Source: Metallyticus violacea
Taxonomy: Eukaryota > Arthropoda > Insecta > Mantodea > Metallyticidae
Length of the DNA stretch: 64,000 bases
Reading direction: 5' to 3'
NCBI GenBank assembly: GCA_030762175.1
Contig: CM060841.1
Span: 8,184,501-8,248,500 of the forward strand
Both the position numbers and the translations under genes were made by a program. Below are positions 1 to 12,090 of this stretch, one piece after another (position 1 is the first letter of the stretch; each line of letters opens with the position of its first letter). Under the pieces are notes generated by a model, which saw only the letters and a program-made list of their open reading frames with translations, did not search any database and was not told the DNA's origin.

Positions 1-9
1 ATGTATGTA

Positions 10-367
10 TGACAGTAGGTCCATAAGTTTCCGGCCTAACCATTTTCTAGGTATGATAAACAGAAAAATTATATTTCACTTTTCGATATAGTTACCCTTT
101 ATTCCAATACACTTCTCACATCTTTGAATTAACATTTCAATCCGTCCCCCCCCCCCCATAGTCAGAAGTCTTGTCTGCAAAATGGGCATAAACAGCATCC
201 ATCACTTCTTCGTAAAACTTAAATTTCCTTCCTCGAAGATCCTTCTTGAGTTTTGAGAAGAGAAAATATTCCTTGGGAGCTAGATCTGGGCTGTAGGGTG
301 GATGATCGATCTCCTTGAAGCCACATTTCTTCACAATTTCCTTTGCAACAAGAGCTGTGTGCACAGC
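10..367 (-). mobile_element. mariner copy 1, 3' part with transposase C-terminus
   Basis: This is the transposase C-terminal end of a mariner element, read on the minus strand. A terminal repeat (tgacagtaggtccataag) follows a TA at 8-9. A 75-codon frame (137-364) carries the family motif HPPYSPDLAP followed by LKKDLRGRKF and ends in a run of glycines caused by a C/G homopolymer. In mariners the third catalytic aspartate lies in the SDY that follows PDLAP. Here those residues are KEY, so the aspartate is replaced by glutamate; the copies at 8677 and 59616 keep SD. The element breaks at about 367, where a SINE-A fragment starts. The rest of the transposase is absent, so the copy is dead. Confidence 0.9.
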
Positions 368-556
368 TCAGGTCATCAGCGTCCCATTCAAATCAGGACA
401 TGAAACGGCCGACAAATTTTGCTCAAAGGCCTCTTCTTTCAGGCTTGAGGTTCTTTATCATGCCGTAAATGCACGACACGGGACCCACGGCTTTACTTCT
501 CTTCTGAAGGAAGCCATACTTAGGATTTTTACGCCTGAAAAAATCTATCGACCCTA
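368..556 (-). repeat. SINE-A copy, body only, fused to mariner
   Basis: This is the body of the tRNA-derived family I call SINE-A, reverse oriented, matching the full copy at 62727-63006. It lacks both the A-rich tail and the tRNA-like head. It joins the broken mariner directly, and the bases ctcaggtcatc are compatible with both partners over about four positions. This looks like a deletion junction rather than a clean insertion, because no target duplication is visible. Confidence 0.85.
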
Positions 557-1144
557 CATATGACCATGTTCAAGTACATATAGAAAAATACACATTTAAA
601 AGAAGTAATTTACTAAAGTATTTAGGCTGCCAAACATTTTCTAACATGAGCTAAGTAAAATATTTTCAATTTCCAACAAATTTGCGGAATGATTACACAC
701 ATTAAAAGGCAAAATACAAAACTTTTTAAATTTTAAGAATAATATTGTAATTTATAATATAATATATTATAATAATTTAAAATGTACTTTAAATGTAGAA
801 AAAGAAAACATAGAAATAACATATGAATTCTTACTTAAATGGAAGTTAATAAACACTTACAGACAAAAATGATCAGAACATGTGAAATAACCGAAGAAGA
901 GCAAGAAATGTAACAGGAAAGAGGAGTAAAATGATGACTGGAACAACGGCCATATTGTGATAAAGACACTTGCCCATACAAGTGGAAGTTACCCGGTCCT
1001 GAGCAGCAGGGTAGCTCGCAAGATGTCTTATGTTTCGTATGGAAACGCTCTTATTATGAAGTAATATACATTTTTATGTATTATTATTTTTTGTGAATCT
1101 TAAACTGAACTAACGGAGAAAATAATGAAAATTTAATTTTAAAG
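557..1144. other. Unassigned AT-rich DNA
   Basis: No reading frame or repeat that I recognise. A near-palindromic AT stretch lies around 745-775. Confidence 0.5.
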
Positions 1145-1390
1145 GAATGAATGACGCCTGTTTGTACTACAGAGGCAGTGGACATTGATACTACTTGAAA
1201 TGAAATTATATATTGGGAATGGTTTTTTTTTTTTTTTTTTTTTTTTTAAGGAAGTAAACGTTCCAGGCCTAAAGTTTAGGGTACCTCTCCGGCATTTGCC
1301 GTTTATGATGACCGAGGAAAACTTGGAAAAAGCCTCAGTCAGGGAGGACGGTCCATACTTCCCGCTTTACGACCTCGGCCACCGTGGCAG
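1145..1390 (-). repeat. SINE-B copy with 25-T expansion
   Basis: This is a reverse-oriented copy of the family I call SINE-B. Its consensus, read along the element, is a Leu/Ser tRNA-like head (ggtggccgaggtcgttaaggc ... ggggttcgaatcc), then ggttttcctcagtcctcat, then a 3' end acgggcgttaaacactatt plus A-tail. In this copy the 3' part is diverged, and an internal A-run reads as 25 T on the plus strand (1223-1247). The head is cut near its 5' end. Any frame through it is spurious. Confidence 0.8.
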
Positions 1391-4300
1391 TTTGGATTGA
1401 CGTGTTTTTGATTTGTGCAGAATTATGTCAAATAAGAAATCAATTATTTATATTTGATTTGTACACTTATTGTTCTTATATTATTTATTTTTTTTTACTT
1501 CATTCTTTTCTGTTTACATCAGAAACTAATAAGTGATGAGTTATAAATTGAAATAAGTATTTGTATGAAAAATGTTATTTTTTCTGCTGAGTAAACTAAT
1601 ATATTTTTTATTAATTTTTTCATATTATAAACGGAAATGTTGCACAGATAAAAATATATTATAGATTAGTATTAAAGGATAGATATCAAAAATTACTTTT
1701 TTTATTGTTCGATAAAGAAATGCTTTGCTTTGCATTTAGAGGTGTTTAAAGCATAAGGTATATATGTGTTTAGTTCTCTAGATGTTAAATACACTGTGTT
1801 CTACGTCTAGAATTGCCTATCCTGATAGCAGAGGGCCTACCCAAGTTGTATGTGAGACTAAGCAGCGATAGTTGAGGCCGTTTATCTATCTATCATCTGT
1901 TATTTTCTACAGAAATAACGCAGGAAACTGTTTTTCCTCTAAAAGTTCCCACTCTCCGGTTATACACTTAAAATCGCATTGTTACATGAAAGGAATCGTT
2001 TGAAAACAAAGCATCTGGAGAATAGGTAAGAACGTTTGAATATGAAGAATCGATGATGTACCATTCACAACTCGATCACTTTGATCAGGCACTCACAACA
2101 AAAGAACAAAGTTGTATTATCGCTAGTCGCAATACAATGACAAAGGAGGGGAAAGAGATGAAAGGACGCAGACCCCTGGGAGTACAAAATGCGCAGTCGC
2201 TACCAATTACATTTTTTCTGTAAAAGAATGTTTACAAAAGAAATATCTTCCGTTTTTATTTCATTGGAGAGGTAACAACAGAAAAAATCTCAGGCATTGC
2301 TCTTTTTCTAAATGAAGCGCTGATGGACCAGAGATGCCCCAAGAGACTTTGATTTGACTGAAAAGAGATGCAGGAATAATAGACAGTGTCTCTGTAATAG
2401 ACACTGACGTAAAGTATAAAAAATATTCATGAACTGAAGGTGTTCGCAGCTATTATATTCATCCTTCCATATTCTGTATTACATTATCACCCGGATAACA
2501 AAATAGGAAGAAAAAGAGTACCGTCCTTTTGTAACGTGCAGGTACGAGATTTGTAAATGGGATAGATGTGCCATTGTTTGCCTGTGCTGCCCCACTGGTG
2601 AGCAATGTTGGTAATTTTCAAGTATTGCAGAGCTCTCGTTTGGACGCGTGGCCGGCTTAACAGAGATTTGCTTGGCACCGGGAAGTACGCTGTTTGCCGG
2701 CGATATTCAGGCCCCTTAAATTCAAGCGCAAATTATAATTACACGTCCTTGTGCCGCCACACATCTCTCACATCTTTTAAGAAAATGTGCATTAACTTCA
2801 TTAAATTTTCTTCTGAAAGTGCAACATCTTCTCTTCTTATAGGCCCTATGATTGTGTAACCATTCACGTTAATCCAGACTCTAATTTTTTGGTCATACAC
2901 TGGAATTTAGTGCACAAGATCGTGTTTTTCTGCACTCCAGTGCGTGTGGCTTTGTATCGCTATAAGGTCATGCAATTAAAACCTGCTTTGTTCATAGAAA
3001 AAGAAAAATGAAACACGGGTCAATAGAGCGATCATATATTATCCACCCTATTGCAGAAATTAACTCTACTGACATTATCGCGTGGTTGCAATTTTTGAAC
3101 TACAATTATATTATGGGGTTTTAATTTTAAAAGAACAGTGGCATTCCAAACTGAGGTTAGTGAAATTCCTGATTCCAGAGATTTCTTTAGACTTTTCTCG
3201 GATGCCATCGAGTAAGAACATAGCGTTTTACTTTCAACAGATCCATTTCCCTAAATCTGTTCACAAGATTACGATCCGTTTCTCTGTGAGACGCATAGTA
3301 GCATGGAACCTGTCTATAAATCGCCGTTTCACTTCTCTACAAGATTTGTTGTCACATAGGATTATAGATCAAGATTATGTGTTCTAGTGCATGTGGACTT
3401 TTTGGCATTGTAACAACACTAACACGCTATAATACTGAAACAGATGGGCTCACATCTTTCAACTTCTATGCAGCACAAAGACTTCGTGTCAACTCATTAG
3501 CTGGCTCACGGAGAGGATGGAAAGTGGAGGGGGACTACTGGTTAGGAAAAACGCAGCAAACGAAGGCTCGTATTGATAATAATGATCAATTACCGAGCTA
3601 TTTTGCCGTGCCTGTTATTTTAAATGACATTTAAAAACCAAAATTTTCGCTGGCTACTGCTGCAGCATCGTCAAGTGTATGGAGAGGCAGATAGAGACAG
3701 AACCGTTAGAAGTGGGAGGAATTGGGATTGATGGGAGAGTTTTGGTACACCTTTTTGTTGACTAGTAATGGATTCCAAGTCTTTTTTTATTTGAATACCT
3801 GTGTCTTTGTTTAAATTATTTCAAAACTGCTTTGTCCCTAAGACCTCTCTTCTAGCCAGATTAAATATTTGTTTTTAAAATTTTTATTATTATTTTTATT
3901 TTCTTTCATGGCAAGTTTGGACACTGTGTTCCATAGTCACAGATTGTTTTGAACCGAGTTTTAATGGATCTTTCACGTTCGAATGGTACAATATATATTT
4001 CATAGAGCTGAGAGGATTCCTTGAATGCTTCACGGAACGCAGTTTTTGTTTTATTTATTTATTTTTTGTGGGTGGTGGTTATGCCCTTTTTCAAAACACG
4101 AGCGATATGTAGCGTTATATCAGCTATAAACAGCAAGAATGCTATGCTGTGGTCTTCCCAGGTTTCAAATCTGATCGATTTCTTTTTTGTGATAGCCGTT
4201 TGCTTGCAAGGTTCTCTGAAGATGATTAAGTTAATTTAAATTTTAATCTTAAACATGGGCGACTTCTTTGACTTTATTTCTTTAACATGCATTGCCCTAA

Positions 4301-5183
4301 TCATTCCGTATTTAAATTTTAGGTCCATGAAAAGTGTCCATTGGTTGAAATATATTTTACAATCAAATATGTTATATCTTTTCATTTTTCTGTATATACA
4401 ATGCAGTCCATTTCAAACCTGCAATTTCCCGCTAGTAAGCGGTCAGTTTTCCCCAGTAAAAGTTCACCGCATGACCTACTAGAAAACCGGCACGTTTGAA
4501 AGGGAACGTACGGTATATCATTGCCTGCACACTATCGACTCAATCTGAAGTTACCCTTATAACTCTGTGTTTGTCTTAGTCCAACATATAGCTTTTCTGA
4601 TGCTTTGTGTGGAATATTACGCAAGAGGCAGAATAGTTGTAAACATTATTGCGTTCTAAAGTAGTAATGCAAAGTTTAAAATATTTCGTTGTTGAATCTG
4701 GCTGTGGGTTGTTTGTTATTTTAAATTTCAGTAAGTTACTGAAGCAATTTGATTAAATTAAACAATCATAAATTTTGCTTTAAATAATAGGTTAAAATGT
4801 TTAATTGTTAATTATAGATAGGTGTATATTGATAAATATTATTAATTTGGAATTTGGAAATATATTTGAGGGCTATCACTTATTATTAATTAAACTTGCA
4901 ATGCAATAGTATTTAACATAAACAAGAGCTAGAAATGAAAGTAAAACGTATCAAGTTTGAAAATTTGAAACTACGAGGCTTAAAAAGTCACAGTTGAAAA
5001 CGAAAATCAAACAGATTCCCTGAGCGAACAAACGCAAGATATGAACTGAGGCACGTGGTTACAGATTTGGTGTTCATGGATTCTACACAGACTGTGTAGA
5101 ACTTTAGGATACCAGAAACCGGTACAAGAGAGAGTATATATGTGTGCTAACGTATGGATGACAATGTGGCATGTTTTTGTTTG
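1391..5183. other. Unassigned 3.8 kb block
   Basis: Mostly AT-rich DNA with short frames of up to about 100 codons (for example 3082-3387) that show no family motif I recognise. The minus strand around 2720-2880 has an open stretch without a known motif. No terminal repeats or target duplications were found. It may be unique intergenic or intronic sequence, or repeats too old to see by eye. Confidence 0.5.
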
Positions 5184-5436
5184 AATAGTGTTTAAATCCC
5201 GTTTTCACTGCTTAGTTATCTTAGACAGGAATACTGATGATACCAGAGATGAAATGATACATTGCGAAAGGAAAAAAGCGTTCCAGGTCTAAGTTTACGG
5301 TACCTTCGCGACATTTGTTATTGAGGACTAAAGAAAACCTGGGAAGAAACTCGGTTTGGGAGAATAATCCTGGCGGGAATCGAACTCCAGACATTCCACT
5401 TACGAGCCCGTGCTTTACATCGGCCACCCTTGGCGG
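5184..5436 (-). repeat. SINE-B copy, near full length
   Basis: Reverse-oriented SINE-B. It runs from the 3' end (aatagtgtttaaatcccgtt) to a complete but mutated tRNA-like head (cgggaatcgaactcc, then cggccacccttggcgg). Box B keeps the core of ggttcgaatcc with changes. The 81- and 93-codon frames across it are shadows. Confidence 0.85.
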
Positions 5437-6334
5437 CCTTAATCGGAATGCACCATATAGAGGCGCCGAGCTGTTTCCACAGCATAGTAACAAGGCAGTC
5501 ACCAGACTTAATGCATTTAGAAGTGAGCAAATATCAATCTGTGGGTATGACCATCACTGATTACAACGTAAGCAACGCTGACACCCTTATTGGTGAAAAC
5601 AGTCGCATTTCATTAGAAGTTCTGGTCACGAATTGCAAGATAGCATCGGATCTGCACATACCGTTGTGTGATGTGCGATGGATGCCTGGGATGCCAATTG
5701 GTGAGCATAAAATTATTCTTGTGCAGCCTTGTTGACGTAGTATAACGATGAAGGAGACGAAATCTACGTACCTCCATACAGTTCGAAAGCAAGTAACATT
5801 CTAAATAATAGAGACACACTTTTCTTCAGCCAAGAAATGTTTAAGTCTCATATCTTCGCCGGATAGGTCCTCTGGAATTAATTCTAGAGACTATCAAGTA
5901 GTCGTCAATGGAGGCTTTTATCTAAAGACATGTTTATCCTTCATGATAACATAGTGCCTTACAAGAACACCGCATCTCTTGAAACAATTCAGAGACTGAG
6001 ATTTCGATCTTACAGCATTCTAAATCTTTTCCCGTACAACTATCACGTACTTACTCCTGCCACAAGTTTCTGAGGTTGCCAGCAAATTTTGTATTGGCAA
6101 ATCTGCAGTTAGGCATGCAGTAGTGATATTGTAGTGGTCTCAGTATCGGCATCCATATAGTTGAAGGTCAGCTGCCACCTAATAAACATGGCTCGGGGGA
6201 TCAAAGAGAATCGCATCACAGACACCAGTGGAGATTTTTACTTGTTGAGATCTATGCAAATAAAAAGGAAAATTGTATATTGATCTATTAAACGATACAC
6301 GAAGACTTCGTCTTTCTATGATAGAGATACACAT
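5437..6334. other. Unassigned block upstream of transposase relic
   Basis: Short frames only. It may include the decayed 5' part of the transposon that follows, but I could not align it to any transposase motif. Confidence 0.4.
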
Positions 6335-7075
6335 GGTTGACCACGCAAGAGCAGGACACCAGCAGTCGTAAAATCCGTTGCTGAAAGAATTCAGATAAAT
6401 CCACTCCACAAACAAGGAATAATGACATGGGAAATGAAAATCCCTCCATGAACGATGTCACGCATTATAAAACTTGGAGCATACCGAAGAAGTACTGGAC
6501 AGCGACTGACAGCAAATAGGAGCCATAGAGCACTGGAGAAACATGCGAAAGGCAGTTGCCGTCCAATTCTCTTCATGGATGAGAACATTTTGGAAGAAAA
6601 TGAAGTGCTGCCAAATTCCCAACAGTGTAAAGAGATCGACATCCAGCGTTCATGGCGGTTTGGTGAGGGGTGTCACTGAAGAACGCGACATACTGCATTT
6701 CTGCGAACAGGCGGTGAAAACTAGTGCAGCCAACTATCAAACCGAATCCTTGAGAAGGTCTTGAAGCCCCTGAACAGCACCTTATTTACAAGTAAGCATC
6801 TACTCACAGGTAAAGTCCACACAACGTTGACTGGAGAGCAACATTTCAGAGTTTATCACCGCTGCTGGTTGACCCTCAGGAAGACCAAGCCTAAAAGCTT
6901 GTATTCCATTTTAGAGGAGAAGGCTTGCTCTAAACCTTACCGCAATGTCACGCCCTAAAAGCTAGATTTGTTAAAGGCAGCATCGTCAACACCTCTAGGT
7001 GCGCTGCGTGCGGCGATAGATAAGTGTCATAGCATTTCAAGAGATGTTTCAAGGTAAAAGGTGGACACTCTGAGT
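6335..7075 (+). pseudogene. Tc1/mariner (IS630-type) transposase relic
   Basis: This is a dead transposase read in pieces over several frames. A helix-turn-helix part reads AERIQINPLHKQGIM and MSRIIKLGAYRRSTG. It is followed by an ILFMDENILEEN stretch that corresponds to the family's LFTDEKNF segment and so keeps the first catalytic aspartate. Then come GVTEERDILHFCEQAVKTSA and LKPLNSTLF. The C-terminal part reads SLYSILEEKACSKPYRNV and ends near 7075 with a GGHSE-like tail. The segment with the second and third acidic residues is scrambled or lost between about 6800 and 6890. At least three frameshifts or stops are needed, so the copy is inactive. No terminal repeats were identified. Confidence 0.75.
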
Positions 7076-8676
7076 ACTACTCTGTGTAGTCTCTGTTGAA
7101 TAAATTACAGAAATATACACTTGTTGTCGTCATTTTTGTAAACATTAGTTGCCTCTGTATAGGGGACAGAACGTGTGGCAGCACTAATGATTTGCAGCTC
7201 TGAAGGGCGCTTTAAGAGGATAAAGCTTTCAGTATTGATCAAGCGAAAGAAGCGCTGCATTCCTGACCACAGGTACTACCATTTACATTTGTTTCTGATG
7301 AACAAAAGTGGACGCAACAGTGTGAGAAATAAACTGAGAAGAAGAGTGATTACTTAGATTATCTCTAACATAATTATTTATCTCAAAACATCCTAATCGG
7401 TATTAATTTTCAAAACACGTCGTATTTGTGCAAAAGGTTGGTCTTAATGAAGCGAGTCCGTCATATATTTTTAATCTGTTTGCTTTTCTTATATCGATAT
7501 GTTTTACTTTGCGCCAGTTAAATGCTACTGTTGAGAGGTCTGTTAATCAAAACCTCAGGAGCGTTCATTTGCTTTATTAAAGCAAGAGAGGAACATTTTC
7601 CATTAGGAAGGAAACCGTAAACGCAAAGGCAGTGTTTCTGTCGTGTTACAGCCGGAAACAAACGCAGGAATGGGTTTCTGGGGTTTGCTTTAACTTTTAA
7701 TTGCCAAAGTACACACGACGTTACATGAAATCAAAACAAGAAGGCATGGCATGTACTTCATCTGGCCGCAGTACTAACCCGCTCGCTCCTTGCCCACATA
7801 TCAATAGGATGTCTCCGCCTATTCTTCTCCAAGCAGCGGCACCGCTACTCGTGGGGCTGACAGGGTGATTAATTACTATGGCAACCGTGCAGGTGGTCTA
7901 GGACTTTATCCCAGTCATAGGGATGGGTCTTGCCAGCTAATTTGCCCGAATAACATTTCGACTGATGTAGTGGCACCGCCTGTGTGCGTGAGCGTGTGTG
8001 GGAAGGGGTAACGCCTTAGTTGGAGTTGTAACTCAATTACCAATCAAACTGCTTGCTTGTAGTGTTGGGGAGCCCAATCTGTATTATGTATATACTGCAG
8101 CGCTGTTGCGTTAAATTCCATTATCGGTTTGAAATCCTATTACTGTGTGCAAGTTTGCCGGCGGATGAAATGTCTTTTTACCAAGAACTCAAGACGTTCT
8201 ATCGTTTTAATTAATGGACAGTAGACTGGAATTGCTCCGTTTGTTCACCACTTGCTGACCTATTCAGTCAGACTTTGGGCTCTGGTAGCTGTGTAGGGGG
8301 CTGTTGCTTTTCATTCTAACATATTATAGATCCTCAAAATCTGCACCAATCAATGAAGTTGCAGAGTATTAATTAACAACTTTAAATTAAAGGACTCTTT
8401 AAACCATGTATTAGCCTGCTGAAGAATTAACGTACTTTTCCTTGACAATATCATGAACCTAATTAGACTTACTACCAATAGGTATCAAAATACTCGATAG
8501 CGAAAATTGAAGTTTAGAACATTAGTATGGGCTGGGTGTGGTATAAATGAGCAAGGGATGTTTGAATGATGCTATAGAAAAATGAACCAAGGGGGCATAG
8601 AGGCAGAATGCACAGGGAAGAAATCTTCAGTTAGTTTAGGCAATAAACTCACAGTCAGATGGGCCAGAGAAATGTA
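7076..8676. other. Unassigned block with GC-balanced core
   Basis: From about 7540 to 8430 the DNA is clearly less AT-rich than its surroundings. It lacks any repeat seen elsewhere in the window and has no long frame. It holds several TAATTA-like words (around 7868, 8209 and 8370) and an RFX-like half site (gttgccatagtaat on the minus strand near 7880). It could be a conserved non-coding element, but nothing here proves that. Confidence 0.35.
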
Positions 8677-9934
8677 CGACGGTAGGTCCATAAGTTTCCG
8701 GCCTAACCATTTCTAGGTATGGTAAAGACAAAAACTGTATTTCAATTTTGAATATAGTTACCATTTATTACAATACACTTCTCACATCTTTGAATTAACA
8801 TTTCAATACCCCCTCCCCAAAAATAGTCAAAAGTATTGTCTGCAAAATGTACATAAACAGCATCCATCCTTCCACGAAGATGCTTTTTGAGTTTTGAGAA
8901 GATGAAATAGTCACTGGGAGCTAGATCTGGGCTTTAGGGAGGATGGTCGATTTCCTTGAAGCCACATTTCTTCACAGCTTCCTTTGCAACAAGAGCTGTG
9001 TGCACAGGCGCGTTGTCGTGAAGAAGGCGCAGACCACCACTCAGCTTTCCTCTGCTTTTTTCTTTGATGGAAGCACGTAGTACTTCCCATTTACTGTGGT
9101 GTTCCTCTCCTTGATGTCAATGAAGAGCATTGCTTCACAGTTCCAATAGATTGTGAGTGTGATCTTCTTGCTGACTAAGTGACCTCGGCCTTTAAAGGCG
9201 GTGCTTCGCCAGGTTTACGACACTCCATTGATTCTCTTTTGGACAAGGAGTCATAGTAGAGAACCATAGTTTCATCTCCTGTAATAATAGTTTGCAGAAT
9301 TTCTCTCTCGTTGCCACGGCAGAGTTCCAAAAATGCCTGACAACAGATGACACCCTGCTGCCTTTGTACTGAGGAAAGAAGTCCAGGCACCCATCTTACA
9401 CTACATTACACATCTTACACTAACATTATTCATGTTTGTGCATAATTCGAAGGACTGTTGTTTTAAAAAGGCCCAATTTTTCTGCTATTTCTGTAACTTT
9501 GAGCCGCCGGTCTTCCGTAATTTCTTATTCTACAAGGGCGTCGTTTTAGGGGGTGAGCATCTCCAGGGTCCAATCTGCGTGCTATTCGTCTTCAATGCTT
9601 TCCCGACCGATTCAAAAATTTGGCCCATTTTTTACGGTAGAATATGAGGGGGATGCTTCCCCATATACATCGTCCAATCGCTATTTAATTTCATTTGGAG
9701 TAAAGTCCTTCTTTTTTGAAGAACTCAATATCACCTCGATTCTCCATTTTGAACATGTCACAATCTTCTACACATAGTCTTCTTTATGCAACTATATCTG
9801 TATAACTGAACACAGCGGAGTGGAAGTTACCGATTCAATTATTTATTTACCAGATAAGATATGACATCAGATAAGGCTTTTGTGAAGGCGATAATCCTTA
9901 TTGGTGAGATCGGAAACTTCTGAACCTACCTTCA
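8677..9934 (-). mobile_element. mariner copy 2, full length, dead
   Basis: This is a complete mariner of 1258 bp, minus orientation, between TA dinucleotides (8675-8676 and 9935-9936). Its ends are inverted repeats: cgacggtaggtccataag at the left, and tgaaggtaggttcagaag when the right end is reverse-complemented. The reading frame starts near 9758 with MFKMEN, as in the copy at 59794. Visible parts are the N-terminal HTH region, ITGDETMVLYYD (first Asp), LHDNAPVHTALVAKEA (second Asp) and SPDLAPSDYFIF (third Asp in SDY). The spacing fits the DD34D mariner type. Several frameshifts and stops break the frame, including a stop in place of Tyr before SPDLAP and a lost first half of the HTH linker near 9400. 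No active product is expected. Confidence 0.93.
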
Positions 9935-9936
9935 TA

Positions 9937-10052
9937 TATGTATGGATATGTACACATGCATTATCTTTTATAAGTTCACAAAATACATAAGGTGTGGCAT
10001 GGATTAGATTGAGAACTTGTAAAGCGAACAAAATAACAGTCAATGCTGGACA
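9937..10052. other. Short unassigned gap
   Basis: AT-rich sequence between mariner copy 2 and a SINE-B fragment; nothing recognised. Confidence 0.4.
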
Positions 10053-10137
10053 AAGATCTTTCCCAAATTTATTTTTTCATTTCGTGTATCATCAGTGTCC
10101 TTGCCTCAGTAGTAAAAATGAGTATTAGACACTATTC
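10053..10137 (+). repeat. SINE-B 3' fragment
   Basis: Matches the SINE-B 3' end: tttcccaaatttatt, then gtatcatcagtgtcc, then gcctcagtagtaaaaatgag and ttagacactatt. The rest of the element is absent and no clear target duplication was found. Confidence 0.75.
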
Positions 10138-11051
10138 ACACCTCTTCATGCTACATCCTTGGCCTATGCCCTTTATAAAGTAAATAAAATTCTTATTGCA
10201 ACTTTTCTCAGATTAATTACCTCGAATGTAAATGTCATAGAATTATATTAAGCATAAGAAATTTACATGAAAAAATAACTGCTGATATTTTCGTGTCCTC
10301 GTAAGTAAGGCTAACATGTTGGAGCATATGGATTTCCATGTATACTTATTGCGACTGTGAAACCATTGTATGACAGTTTTGATACGGTAAATGCTGTTGA
10401 CATAATCACGACTTACCGAATAAAACGGGAAGCTGCGTGATCGGCAGCATAGATACTTTTTTTCTTTTTATTTTTTATTCCCCCCCCCCCTTCGAAGCAG
10501 GCATTGTAATTCCGCCACACTTGTTGTGCGCTAGCTGCTTGGGAGGTTTTCGCGGCTACTGTTCTAATCGCAACTTTTCTTCTGATAAAATATTACGCTT
10601 TTGGTTTCAGTTTTTATTCAACACTGATCCTGTTGTTTTTGGATTTATTCAAACGTTTATAGACCATAGTATTTTTCAGGAAGATTAACCCCTAGCAACA
10701 CGTTCTTGAATTTCTGTACGACAGCGAGTAGATAGCTTTAAAAAGTAATAGCAAATGCTCTGCATTAAATCTCTTAACTATGACTTAAACAACGGACACA
10801 ATAAGAGATATTGCTATGAAACTCAACGCAGTACTGCCAACAAATCAGGAATTACGCTCGTCTTTCAGTTGCAGTATACCTCCGACGCACTTTTCGTACG
10901 CGAGCGTAGAAAGATAAAATGTTTGCACTGTATAACGAGGGTCACCTAACATTATGTATGTTTGCATTAAATACCAGAATCAAATATTCGTTTATAAAAC
11001 TGTGATATCAGTTTATATCACAATTTTTATAGGCAGACTTTGGGAGTAATC
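10138..11051. other. Unassigned block with C-run
   Basis: Contains an 11-12 nt C homopolymer near 10480-10490 and an 83-codon frame (10437-10688) that runs through it without recognisable motifs. Nothing else supported. Confidence 0.4.
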
Positions 11052-11134
11052 ATTCTCACCACCCGCCTGTGGTGCCTCAGTAGTGAAAACGGGCGTTAAA
11101 CACTACTCAAAAAAAAAAAAAAAATTCTCACCAC
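11052..11134 (+). repeat. SINE-B tail insertion with 11-bp target duplication
   Basis: Only about 60 bp of the SINE-B 3' end (gcctgtggtgcctcagtagt ... gttaaacactact) plus an A-tail is present, at 11063-11123. It is flanked by perfect 11-bp direct repeats attctcaccac at 11052-11062 and 11124-11134. The severe 5' truncation with an A-tail and a target duplication is the hallmark of LINE-driven target-primed reverse transcription. Confidence 0.9.
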
Positions 11135-12090
11135 AGGGGCATTGAGATTTGCTCTAACCTCTAAGGTATATTTGCATTTTTAACGTTCTGCTTATCAAGT
11201 AACTACTCAACTGTAATATAACTTTTATGGTAACACATTTATAGTATAAAGTCACATATAGCTTCTCGTACCTTAGAATACCGACGTTCACTTTTTTGAT
11301 AGTATTCGGGAGCTTTATATCATATTCAAGTAACTTGTTCTGTAATCTTGCGAGTGGATTTTTCATAATTATTCAGTACTTTCTGTCGAGCTGTATGGAT
11401 GCCATAGATTACCTGCATATAGAAATATAGGATTCTTATTTCTGTAGGCAAAATATAATAAAGTTTTCTTTTTATAAGGTCTGTGATTAGTGACTAGTTA
11501 TATAATATTTTTCCATATAACTGGATAACAAGAGTATTATGTACATTTTTGTACTCTCCTTTCTAGAATACATCAAGGTACTTTTTATATAATCCATATT
11601 TTTGTATTATACTCCAAACAAATGCTTAACAGGTTAATCCTAAACAATAATTTATTCCAAGGTACAAACTTTTATGTATAAATTATTCCAGTTCTATTAA
11701 TATTTTTTCCTCAGATTTTTTCTTTCATTTTACAATAATTTATCACAAATAAACAAAAGTGGATCGCAAGTTTTAAACATATGATATGCAATACAGAAAT
11801 ACCAACATCACAGACAATATAAAACAAAAAGCGTGAAAAGAGGGGCTATATGTAATGGAACTTTTTTCATATAATGCGTCAAATTATCAATAAATTTTAT
11901 ATTTGTAATTATAAGGACTGATTTGGAGAGTTATTCATTAATGGGAAATGCTTATGAAATGTCAGATATTACCTGTTGTTTATGAGTTTGGATTGATGCC
12001 TTGTTCTGTTAGAAAATCTCATGAAGGACATGAGAAGAATAAATTGAGCTTCAAAATAAAACGCATACAGTTTTTTCGTAAAAGACACAT
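11135..12090. other. Unassigned AT-rich block
   Basis: AT-rich throughout, with short frames on both strands and no recognised motif. Confidence 0.45.

Noticed and set aside
3082..3387. 101-codon plus-strand frame as a gene
   Set aside because: It shows no motif, splice context or codon pattern that separates it from chance in this DNA.
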